Source of the DNA: Progne subis subis
Taxonomy: Eukaryota; Chordata; Aves; Passeriformes; Hirundinidae
Assembly: GCA_022316685.1 (NCBI GenBank)
Contig: JAKJHU010000082.1
Span: 558,001 to 622,000, forward strand
Reading direction: 5' to 3'
Length of the DNA: 64,000 nt
The translations under genes were made by a program, and so were the position numbers. Positions 32,529 to 42,563 of this stretch are shown here, piece by piece; position 1 is the first letter of the stretch, and each line of letters starts with the position of its first letter. The notes under the pieces are model-generated. The model did not search any database. It was not told the origin of the DNA and saw only the letters and a program-made list of their open reading frames with translations.

Positions 32529-33972
32529 CCCGCTTCATTATTGCTAAAGCAGAGGAGTATTCTTGTGGCCCAAGTCGTACAAGTTTTCGCCACATTACAG
32601 GTGTACATGGTACCAAGTCGAGGTTCCTAGTGTTTAGGTCATCTGAGAAGACAATCTCCGCCACTGCCATTTCTCTCAAGCGCTGAATCCCTTGTTCAAT
32701 GGTTTTCCACTGAGTTTGCTGCAGATAGAGATCGTCGGCACACAGATATCTTTGTGCCACGCTTCTCAAGACCCGTTCCCAGAGACTGCAAGGACTAGCC
32801 TCTCTCATCATTTCTTGGTCAATAACTGGATCATGTGATAGGGATCCAAGATGTCTCGCTTCAGTGCCATCCAGTATTGTAGCCTCGCCTGCAGCATCCC
32901 AAAGACGGACTAACCAACTAATTATAGATTCATCAGGTCGTCGAGTATAATCCTTTCTTAGGCCACGAAGGTCCTTCAGGGAAAAGGACTCAATAGTATC
33001 TCCTGATCTTGTAGCAGTTGGTCGGGCTCCTGATCTTGTAGCAGTTGGTTGGGCTCCTGATCTTGTAGCAGCTGGTTGGGCTTCTGATCGTGTGCTAGTT
33101 GGTTGGACTCCCGATCTTGTACCAGTTGGTTGGGCTTCCGATTTTGTATCAGTTGGTTCAGCTTCTGACTGTGTATCATCAGTTGCTTCAGCTTCTGATT
33201 GTGTGTCAGGTGGTTTGACTTCCGACTGGGTGTCAGGAGGCACTGATGATCCTTCACCTGAATCATCATCTACTGGTCGATCGGTTTTGTCCGTGTGCTT
33301 CTTTCCCTTCTTTACTGCAGCAACTGCCGGTGTCTCAGCCTTACTGTCTGATTTAGCTGCAGCCTGAATAGCTGTGGGGTTGGCTGCAGCCTGAGTGACT
33401 GATTTATCTCCCTGCTCCCTTGCCTCTATCTGCTGCCCTACAGTGTTTAGCAGTGTGTGACTCATTCTAGAAAAGCTATAAGCCATATAGAGGAAAGTCA
33501 CCAGGTGAAATACCAGGGAGGTGGGGTCTTTAACATTCAGGAGACCCTGAACATTCTCCAAAAGTGATGTAACTGACTTAAAAGAGAAGAAGGAAAAAAG
33601 AAGCTGAAGAGCCTCATCCCCTACTCCTCCTCTAACAAACTGGGTGCAGTTATTGATAAATCCCCAAAACATGCTGCTGGAACTAGGATGCAGGGTAGGA
33701 CGAAAAAACCATAAACTGAACATACCCAGAACAAACTCCAGTATCTTTATAAGCTTCTTGTAAGCCATAATCACCGAACCCAGCAAAATAACTATTCTAA
33801 TTTGTGCATCCCTAGTGTAAAAGCTGTATGTTAAGGACAATATTGGAGCTATTTCTGGGTAGGAAAACAAACCTAGGGACCAGAAAGGTATTAAGACCTC
33901 AAAAAAGCCTAGGGAACAGAAATGCAGAAAAGACTCTATTCTAAGAGACATTAGGACTTCAAGAAGCAACAT
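32380..33972 (-). pseudogene. ERV-C gag main part with membrane-like N-terminus, repeat domain and capsid
   Basis: The first ATG is at 33972 with G at -3. The frame is in fact open back to the primer site, but only non-AUG codons lie there. From this ATG, residues 1-170 are strongly hydrophobic with about five membrane-like segments (near 16-36, 58-71, 77-90, 122-132, 152-166). Residues 185-245 are Lys/Ala/Thr-rich and hydrophilic; 249-324 form nine-residue tandem repeats; from about 330 a capsid-like region follows (LKDLRGLRKDYTRRPDESI, SWLVRLWD). The capsid part resembles ERV-L Gags. A polytopic hydrophobic start is not the usual matrix. The tail after about residue 485 is out of frame with the continuing gag. 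It could be a Gag with a membrane anchor of its own or a captured host segment. Confidence 0.75.
33001..33228 (-). repeat. 27-bp (nine-residue) tandem repeats inside ERV-C gag
   Basis: About eight copies of a nine-residue unit of the form (R/Q/K)SEAQPTxT occur in a row, one of them ten residues long. Copies nearest the capsid are the most alike, indicating recent expansion. The repeat is Thr/Ser/Pro-rich and probably unfolded. Confidence 0.93.
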
Positions 33973-34061
33973 GGCCACTGTCTGTTTAATCCCTACCCAA
34001 AGGACAACAACAACAAAAAAAATGGAGTTAATAGTAATACAAGTTTTTTCCACTCTCTTTT

Positions 34062-34079
34062 GCCCCACGTTGGGCGCCA
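34062..34079 (-). other. ERV-C primer-binding site, perfect tRNA-Lys type
   Basis: The minus strand reads TGGCGCCCAACGTGGGGC, 18 bases complementary to the 3' end of tRNA-Lys(1,2). It lies 10 bases inside the 5' LTR end, a longer gap than the usual 0-3. Only 89 bases separate it from the first gag ATG. Confidence 0.92.
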
Positions 34080-34089
34080 ATTAAGGTTA

Positions 34090-34751
34090 TGTCCTGGTTT
34101 GGAGACAAATTTGGGGGGAAAACCCCTGTATAGGATCCCTCTGGGAAGCAAACCCAAGTGGCCCCTCCCTCCAACCAGTCCGAAAAAAAAAACCTTTGTG
34201 GAGAAAAGTGGAAAAAACTATTTTACTAAACAAATAAAGTGCAGACAAGTATAAAGAATGAATAATATGAAACAATAAAACCTCTCGTTCTGAAGTGAGA
34301 TGGCAAATTGAGAAAGTCCTTGCCGTGGGTGTAGCTCGGCTCTCTCTCAGTCTCTCCTCAGTCCCAGTCCCTCCGGCGCTGCTGGAAAATGCCGAGGTCC
34401 AGGCCCCGGTGGGCCGCAGGTGCAGCCCCCAGTGCTCCCCTGGGTTTTCAGTCCAGAGCAGGTTTAAACAGTTCCAAGAAAAAAGAAAGAAAAAAACCAG
34501 TCCAGGGAACTTCTCTGCCCTAGCTAGCTGAAACTAACTAAAAGCAAAAAGGTCTCTGTCCTGCAGTCTCTCCAAGCCTCCGCCGAACACCATCCGGAGA
34601 AGAATGTGGAGGAGTCAGGCAGTTTTCTCAAAACAAACTCCGCGCTTCTCCTTGCTCTTAGAACCAGCCTTAAAGGCACAGGACTCAATATACAGAGTTC
34701 AAACAGAACAGACGATTGGGGATACAAGCATCATAAAGTTACCCTAGGACA
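34090..34751 (-). repeat. ERV-C 5' LTR
   Basis: It is a 662-bp copy of 28109-28770, about 98% identical by eye. It is followed by the second CCTGC duplication (34752-34756). Confidence 0.93.
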
Positions 34752-34756
34752 CCTGC

Positions 34757-35123
34757 TCTGGACTGAAATAACCCAGGGGAGCACTGGGGGCTGCACCTGC
34801 GGCCCACCGGGGCCTGGAGCTCGGCATTTTCCAGCAGCGCCGGAGGGACTGGGACTGAGGAGAGACTGAGAGAGAGCCGAGCTACATCCATGGCAAGGAC
34901 TTTCTCAATTTGCCATCTCACTCCAGAACTAGAGGTTTTATTGTTTCATATTATTCATTCTTTATACTTGTATGCACTTTGTTTGTTAAGTAAAATAGTT
35001 TTTTCCACTTTTCTCCAAAGAAATTTTTTACCAGACTGGTTGCAGGGAGGCGCCATTTGGGTTTGCTTCCCAGGGGGATCCCATTCAGGGGTTTTCTCCC
35101 AAATTTGTCCCTAAACCAGGACA
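34757..35123 (+). mobile_element. Right part of the solo LTR interrupted by ERV-C
   Basis: It continues the plus-strand LTR begun at 27815 and ends CTAAACCAGGACA. It is more diverged from the ERV-C LTRs than they are from each other, so it was inserted earlier or comes from another subfamily member. Confidence 0.9.
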
Positions 35124-36817
35124 CACTCTTTATAAATACTGATTAGAGAAATAGATTAGAGACAATTTCTAGCCAGCTCAAGTTCATAAAATGGGTTCCT
35201 GCTGCAGTGTGCTGCCTAGGACTGGGTGCCATATGCAGCTTTGGCAGTAGGCAAAGGCAGTAATTCCAGGATCTGCAAGAAAAGCCATTGGAAAGGCAGG
35301 AGAGCAATGCTGACTACAACAATGAAGTTCTCAGCTGGACAGACCTCCACTTCAGAAATGCTGGATTCCATGGGCAAATCCAACCAGCACCCAGCCCAGA
35401 AGGCAGTGGCTGTTCCAGCCCGCAGGACCAGGGCAGGCACTCTTGTTTATCAGCACACCTACCCTGCACTGCCAGGCTTAAACACAGAGAGTTCGACCTT
35501 TCCAGTTACATCAGCACACACTCAACTCCAACCTCGTAAAAAAGGAATTCAAATAATCATTCACCTCTTACCAGAACATTGTTTTGCCATTGAGAAAGTG
35601 AACTGCTGAGAAAAGTGCCAATTTGATCCTGTAGCATTACACATAGAGGAATATGCTACAACTGAGCATTGAAAAGTGAGAGATTTTACATGCAAATTGG
35701 GAGCTCAGAGTTACAGTTACACTTTTCCTCTATTATAACCCTTTTTCACTGCAAGAGTTTATTTCTGCTTCATATAAAGTTAGTTATTTCCACTGACCAA
35801 TTGGTTAAAAATCTTTCTACCGTATTTAAACTTATTTACTCATGATACACTAGAGCAATAAAGAATAATCCTTTAGCAAGGAAAATATTCATTCCGTGCA
35901 AATATCTATGCCATACCTGTCCCATGCACCGTTGTGTATGACCACACATATATAAAAGTGTGACATGAAGCGAACGACAGCTGGACCTTCCTGTAAAAGC
36001 TCATGTAGGAAGAAAGCCACATCTGAACATTGCAGCTGAATCCCCTGGACAGCGTGAGCACTTGTGGGGCAGAGATTAAGGCTTGATCTTCTGCACCCCT
36101 CCATTCCCAGAGGGGATTACCCACCCTGATACCCCTGGTCTGGTGCAAAAGATGGCAGTGCTTTGGGCTGTTGGACTCCACCAGCCATTCACATAGCCAG
36201 CACCTCCAGCTGGGATGGCAGCAGATCCACAGGCTCCAGATGCAGGAGAAAAATGATGAGTCCCCATATGCTTACCACAGAAGGCACCCAACTTCCTCCT
36301 TTAATAAGGGAAAGCATTTAGTGTGAGTTGGATTGGAGATTCCAGGTATATTCCTGAGATCCCACATTCTCTCCCCCTGCAACCAGAGCAATGTTTCCTG
36401 CCATGGATCACATCCCCAACCCTGTGGTATATCAGCCTTGGGAATGGGGAAATGAGGTACCACAGCCCCGCACAGCAGGCAGCCTATCTGAAATGACAGG
36501 GAAACCTAAAAAGGGAATTAAATTAACTCTCATACACAGCACTTCAGAGCTAACAGATCTGCATTTTGGTTTGCGTTTTGATGGACTTGAACACCACAAT
36601 TTTACTTGGTTTTTCATCCCTTTTTCTAGATGTGAACCAGAAAGACAAAGCCTAAATGTCTTAAGGCCTTCTCCTCATGGAATTCAAAAGGATTTATCCT
36701 GAGGCTATGAATATCAATCCCCAGACATAATATGGGACTGAATAGAACACCTCTCCACTTTTCCAGCATTTCAGTTTCAGGGCTCTCACAAGCAGCTGCA
36801 AGAACATGATGGAAGGT
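35124..36817. other. Non-coding DNA
   Basis: No supported gene or repeat. Short open stretches at 35226-35609 and 36391-36702 show no domains. Confidence 0.5.
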
Positions 36818-36822
36818 GAGTG

Positions 36823-37459
36823 TGTCCTGGGGCGACTTTTTGATGCTTGTATCCTCAATTGTCTGTTCTGTTTGTGCTGGGTGTTTAGTTCTGTACCTTT
36901 AAGACTTGTTCTGGGAGCAAAGCAGGGGGAAGAAGCATGGCATTTGTTTGCAGATACTGCCTGACTCCTATACATTCTTTCTCCTGGACTGTGCTCATCT
37001 GAGGCATGGACAAACAGCAGCACAGAGATCTGCCTTGTTCTTAGTTTTAGCTAGCTGAGGCAGAGAAGTTCCCTGGACTTTTTTTTTCCTTTCTCTTGGG
37101 ACTGTTTAAACCTGTCCTGGACTGAAAAACCCAGAGAGACACCTGGATCTCAAGCCTGCACCCCTGGGCCCAGGATGGCATTTTTCCAGCACCAGAGGAA
37201 CTAATAAGAGACTGAGCGAGCAGAGCTACTCACAGCAAGGACTTTCTGAATTTACCATTCCACTTCAGAGCAACGAGAAGCTTTATTGTTTCATATTATT
37301 CATTCTTTATGCTTGTGGGCACTTCGTTAAATAAATAGTTTTTTCCACTTTTCCCCAAAGTTCTTTCCCTGTACTGGTTGAGGAAAGGGCCGTTGGGGTT
37401 TGCTTCCCAGAGGGACCCCATTCAGGGGTTTTCTCAAAAATTTGCCCTAAACCAGGACA
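36823..37459 (+). mobile_element. Solo LTR of the ERV-C family, 637 bp, 5-bp TSD
   Basis: It begins TGTCCTGGGGCGAC and ends CCTAAACCAGGACA, with a perfect duplication GAGTG (36818-36822 and 37460-37464). It aligns along its length with the ERV-C LTR but with many differences and small deletions, so it is older. It carries AATAAA near 37334 at the presumed poly(A) position. This exact 5-bp duplication supports the 5-bp one claimed for ERV-C. Confidence 0.92.
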
Positions 37460-38706
37460 GAGTGCCAACCACACAAGTCAGAAAGCTGTTCCACAAACAA
37501 GATGTGAGCCATCCCAGGTGACTGCAGCAGCATCTGCATTGACTCAGTTGAAGTGCTGGTGGTGTGCACACATGTACATAAAGATACCCGTAAACGTAGA
37601 CTATGAGATTACATCTGCAAAAGAAGACATACAAATGTATGCAATAGAACTATTTCCATTCCCTCTGCACTATAGCATTTGCTCTGCTATAAAATTAAGT
37701 AACCCTGTTGGACAAAAACTTCCAAAACCTTAGACTGACCTGAAAAGACAAGACAAGTCTTTGCTAGGAATAAAACTCTACCTTGATGTTTTCAGACATA
37801 AGGTTTTGTTCCATTCACATTACAGTAACCTTGTAGAGTTTCTGTTAACTGCAAATTCTTATGTTCTTCTATTCCTTTTGATCACATCATGACCAAATCA
37901 TTTCAGATCAATACATTGCCCAAGGGGTCAAAAGAACTCCAGTCAATGGGTTACTTGCACCTACCATGTACTATTATTAATTAATCCTCAGAAAGAAGTA
38001 CCGTTCTACTCACAAAGCAAAGATAAAGCCAGAAGAGCTGGATCAAAATTAAAAAAAAAAAAAAAAAATCACTTAGTCCTTAAAGTTAATTAATTGCTTC
38101 TCAATACTTTCTGGTGGCTTTTCCTACTGCAGCTGACCACAGCTGGCCTCCATTATTTCACATGATTAGAAACAGTATTTAATTTCACAAATATTTAATT
38201 TGGCGATGATTAAATTTTAAGTCTTTTGTTCCCTTCTCTGTTTTAGCAAGGTTTTAAGAACAATGTTCATCCTTTTCAACAACTATCTGACCTGGGAAGG
38301 GAAACAGTAGCTCATGCCAGCTCATGAATGAGAAAACCCATGAGAAAGAAGGAGAAACTCTGAAATAACCGCATTAGTTTAAGCCTTTATGAACTTACGT
38401 CTCCAAAAAATGTCACTTACAGTTGTAGCTGTTTACCTAAGCTTCTGTAAAGCCCCATAATACTAAATAAAATATGGCATTAGGAAAACCTTCAAGTGTG
38501 CAAAGCACCTCAGTGTCCTCAGGATTTCAGTAGAAATATATTCACATTATGACTAACAAGCTGATGTATATGTACAGCTTTTCAAAAACAAACTGGAAAT
38601 CTGCAGACCCTGCTTCAATACCAAAATTAAACTTTGATTCCTCAACTCCTCCTGAAATAGGCTGAAATTACTTTTTACAATAAAAAGAAATAAATCTTTT
38701 GATACC

Positions 38707-38731
38707 AAAAAAAAAAAAAAAAAAAAAAAAA
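38707..38731. repeat. Poly(A) tract, 25 bases
   Basis: An uninterrupted run of A. No retroposed body is recognised next to it. Confidence 0.9.
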
Positions 38732-39046
38732 TCCAGTTAGTTTGGATTAGTAAACCAGTCTAACAAAAACCACAGATAGCAACAGTTTTGAGTTTTCCAG
38801 ATGTTCAAAAGATAGACATGTGTTTACCTTTGGGTGTGTACATGTACAAAAACAGCATCCCTGTTGTTGCTTTTACAACCCACACTAAAATTTTAAAATT
38901 GTGATTATTCAATATCCACTTAATAGGAATTTTTAACTCACCAAAAACCTTCCTTACTGATTTAGTCACTGATTGTTACAGTTGTCAAGATTTTTACTTT
39001 CTCCCAGTAAATATCCTGATTCCACACAAGAGCTGTATCTGATGTC

Positions 39047-39125
39047 ACAGAATATTCTGAGTTGGAAGGATATCTGAGTCCAACTCTCATGTGAGGGACT
39101 GCATCCACACTGTCATTAGCACCAG
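39047..39125 (-). repeat. Short CR1 3'-end fragment
   Basis: CACAGAATATTCTGAGTTGG followed by GTCCAACTC is the antisense of the conserved CR1 3' terminus. Only about 80 bases are recognisable. Confidence 0.6.
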
Positions 39126-42100
39126 TTGAGCTCATCTTATCTTCATGGTTCGTCTCATGGACTTGGACTCCTTAATTCTGCCTTTACAGACAGCATCAAG
39201 AGCACAGCTGCATCAGTGCTATTTGGCAATGCTGGTTCACAGCTGCAGAGAATGAGTAGCACGAGTAATTGTTTGTTTGATGCCACTGCTAGAAAAATAT
39301 ATTTTGAAAGAATGAAGAGCCAGCTGTGGTGGGTGCTGCACAAGGACCAACTAAAAGCAGAAATAACCCCAAAAACAATGAGGCAGTTTACAGTTTCTTG
39401 AACTAAGACTGGCACATCCAAAAGGCCTGAGCCCCAAGAAATGAGCATAAAACCACAAAAAGCACAGACATGCAATAGGCCTCTTCTCAGACATGGCACA
39501 CTTAACTGTTTAAGTTAAAGTCTACTTAAACTGTTTAAGTTCAAGTGGAAGTCATCTGGGCTAACTACAGAGTGGAAATACATAAAGTGGAGAGAGCAAG
39601 TTCCTTTTCTCCTTCCTATCATGAAACCACACTCCCACAAATTTCATTTCTCTTTTCCATTATCTTCAGTATCTTTGCACCCCTGCACTCTTTTATTTAC
39701 ACCTTAGCTCAATCTCCACTTGGAGGACAATGATATTCAGTTGCTCTTTTACAGCAGTGCTTGAACTACTGGCATGAAATTGAGGAGGATTTCTGATACA
39801 GAACTTTCTGACTTGATGACAAACAACCTTACTGAAATTAAATTCTCCCTTCAGGAACTGCAAGTTTTGCTTGAATGAAGACTACAAGTAATACTCTGCT
39901 GTATCAGATTATATAATATAGGGCACACGGTACCTCTAGGTAATTGCAGGGCAGGATACAAATGAAGATTAATCATTTTCACTCTGACATGAGGCAAACA
40001 ACAGCTGCAGGTTTAAATTATACCATCAAATTCCACAAGACTGTAAAAGCTTAACAGTATCAACACCAATTTTCAATCTAAGTGAAACAGTAAATATTCA
40101 CTAAGGCACCAAGAGATTTTCACAATTTAGGGAGAGAAGCACCTGCTATCTTGTGCTTTGCTCTTACTCCTAAAGCTTCTATTCATCAAAACTCAATTGC
40201 AGCTACCTCCGCTCCCACCCCTCCTCAAAAACCTCTTATACCGCAAGAAATGCTTTACTGACTGCAGCTTGTTAAGCAAAAGAGCACCTAAAGTACACAG
40301 ATTCATATTGGGAAAGGAGATAACAATTACACAGCGATACTGATTACCAAAGGCATTTACTTTTATTAAAAACATTATTCAGATCTGAACACAGACTCAA
40401 CATTTCACACTGCATTCAGCCAACAGCAACGCTTCCCTCCTGCTGGGCTGCAAGCTAAGCTGCAGCTCCATGGCACAACACGTGGCAGAACAATCTAACC
40501 ATGGAATTACCCCATTTATCATCGTAATTATGCCTCAGAAACTGCTGCATTAACATCACTATCTGCATCAAAGTCCAGGTGTCACCACAAATTCTCAGGC
40601 AATGAGCATTGTCAACATGCAAAAGACAGAGGTGCCCCAGCAGAAATCAGTGAGACATTACTTCCATCCTGCCCTCCCTTCAGGATCCTGGCCAGATGAA
40701 GAAATATCTGTGTTTAATCATTACATTTACAGAGGGCCCCAGCTGGCATGATGGGCAACCTCACAGAGCTGCCTGGAGAACCCTGACAACACACAGAACA
40801 ACAACTCACCTCAAGTGCAAAAAGAGCTTCGTGCAGTATTTTCACCAGACGTGAAAGAAGGAAGATCCCTTGCATAATGAATACATTTAGAGACTGCTGA
40901 GAGAATAAACAGCAAAGATGAAATGTGCCATGGGAACCCACAGGTTCTGTTGAACACAGATATGGCCAGTTGTGACCAACAAAGGGAGCTCTCATCTTAG
41001 GATCACAGCGCTCACAGACTGCCTCCACAACACTGAAAGCACCCTTGGCAGGGTGAAAAGAGGACATTGGAAAGAGGAGATTCACAGGAAAGCCATCTCA
41101 CAAAACTCATCTGAAAGCAGGCCCAAATGCAGTGCCAATGTATGGTTTTGTGTCAGCAGCCTCGGAGTGTGGACACCAGCAGAGCAAAACTGTCACTGAA
41201 AATAAACCTGTGCAGCACCTCAGTACTGCCAGGAGAACAAACACCAACCTGTATTCCTCTCTGATACACAAACTGCTTTTACATCCAGCATGGACAACAC
41301 CAGTGTGAACCACCCAGCCTCTTGTTCCACAGCTACAAACACGTGAAGCAGCAAAAACAGGAAACTGGAACCTCTACAAAGTCATTTTTTACAGAGGAAA
41401 AAGTATATTTTCCACAGATTAAATGCAATCTTTGATTCAGATCGCTACATTTAAGAGCCATTGCATTTATATTAATGCTCAGATGGGAAGCTTCCTTGAT
41501 TAAACTTTCAATTGCTGTTGAGTATCACCACAGCCTTATTACCTCATGGTGGTGGCTCAGAGTGAATCTAATTCTAGCCCAGCGCTAACGCCTGTACATT
41601 TTTGCTTCACTGAATTCGCTTTTTCATACTTGTGCAAATGACTAATTTACTGAGCAGTAAAACTTCTTTGCTGACTGCAATAAAGAAAACAACAAAACCA
41701 CACCACAGCCAGTTTAATCAAAACTAGCCCATTTTACAGGCCCTGAAACAAAGGGGGACCTATGGGCAAACAACTGGAAAGAGGAATAGCACCTTTCACT
41801 TTCTATTTATATACTGCCCTCAAGTTGGTTGACTTTGGTTTTTCACTACAATTTAGGCCTCTTCTTGAATAGTTACTTCACCTGTGGTGATGGCATTTAT
41901 TTGATAGGAAACTGTCAGAAATACAGGATGCTCTTCCCAGAATCCATCAAACTATTTTAAAAGTCATCTAAAAGAAGGCCCATGTGAACATGATACCCAC
42001 TGGTTAAACCACTGGCAGTCTGGATTGTATTTATACTATTAGAAGATTCTTCAAAATTACCTTGGCTTTTTGTTTAGTACTATTTATTTCTAGTCAACGA

Positions 42101-42175
42101 AAGTTAAATTAAACAGTAGCGTTATGACTGCAGAATAATTGTCTAAATGGAACAAAGAAATACTATGCTGATATT

Positions 42176-42557
42176 TGTCACCGAGACATGCAAAGTAGTC
42201 ACACGGAGAGAGGTTTTCCAGGGCAGAGGTTCCTCTGTCCAGCTCAAGCTCAGACAGGGCGGAGAGAGCCTCTTTGTTTATTTCTTACTTTTTATAAATT
42301 TGTGCGTCTAGCAGAAGATTGGCTTCTGGGGTTTTTCACCTTTCAGCCAAGTGGCTAAACCAACTGTCAGTTACAATTGTTTTCAGGTTAGCAATATGCA
42401 AACAAAGGACAGAGAATGAAAAACAAAGGATTTGTTTATGTTACATATGTAGGAAAAAGGTAGAACTGCTTCTAATATTGTACAGTAACTAAAAGATCTG
42501 ACTCCATTTTATGAAAATTCAAAAGGCTATAAAAAACTCAGAAAAACCAGGGTAACA
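42176..42557 (-). mobile_element. Solo LTR, 382 bp, 6-bp TSD, alpha/beta-type
   Basis: The block starts TGTCACCGAGACATG and ends GGGTAACA, flanked by a perfect duplication GATATT (42170-42175 and 42558-42563). On the minus strand a TTTATAAA element (near 42297) is followed within about 15 bases by AATAAA (42282-42277), implying the short R region of alpha/beta-like avian retroviruses. No partner LTR or internal sequence is present. It is not visibly related to the ERV-A or ERV-B LTRs. Confidence 0.85.
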
Positions 42558-42563
42558 GATATT

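Larger units (their letters stand above)
28109..34751 (-). mobile_element. ERV-C: young ERV-L-like provirus, no env
   Basis: This 6,643-bp provirus reads on the minus strand. LTRs of 662 bp each (28109-28770 and 34090-34751) differ by about ten substitutions and two one-base indels by eye (about 98% identical). It is flanked by a perfect 5-bp duplication CCTGC (28104-28108 and 34752-34756). In order it has a perfect tRNA-Lys primer site, a very short leader, gag, an in-frame UAG, protease, reverse transcriptase, RNase H, integrase, a polypurine tract, and no env. Pol type and 5-bp duplication match class III (ERV-L) elements, which lack env. A few one- or two-base indels break the frames, but the integrase segment is uninterrupted. 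Confidence 0.95.
37465..42169. other. Non-coding DNA
   Basis: I see no gene. It holds A tracts at 38051-38068 and 38707-38731 and a short CR1 3' end at 39047-39125. Confidence 0.55.

Noticed and set aside
32380..32535. Programmed frameshift within ERV-C gag
   Set aside because: The two frames overlap, but I see no slippery heptamer and the shift direction (+1) is unusual. A plain indel is the simpler reading.
33001..33228. CRISPR-like array
   Set aside because: The repeats are contiguous 27-bp coding units without spacers, inside a retroviral gag of a vertebrate genome.
34062..34079. tRNA gene fragment
   Set aside because: The 18 bases match a tRNA-Lys 3' end but sit next to an LTR in primer-site position; no rest of a tRNA is present.
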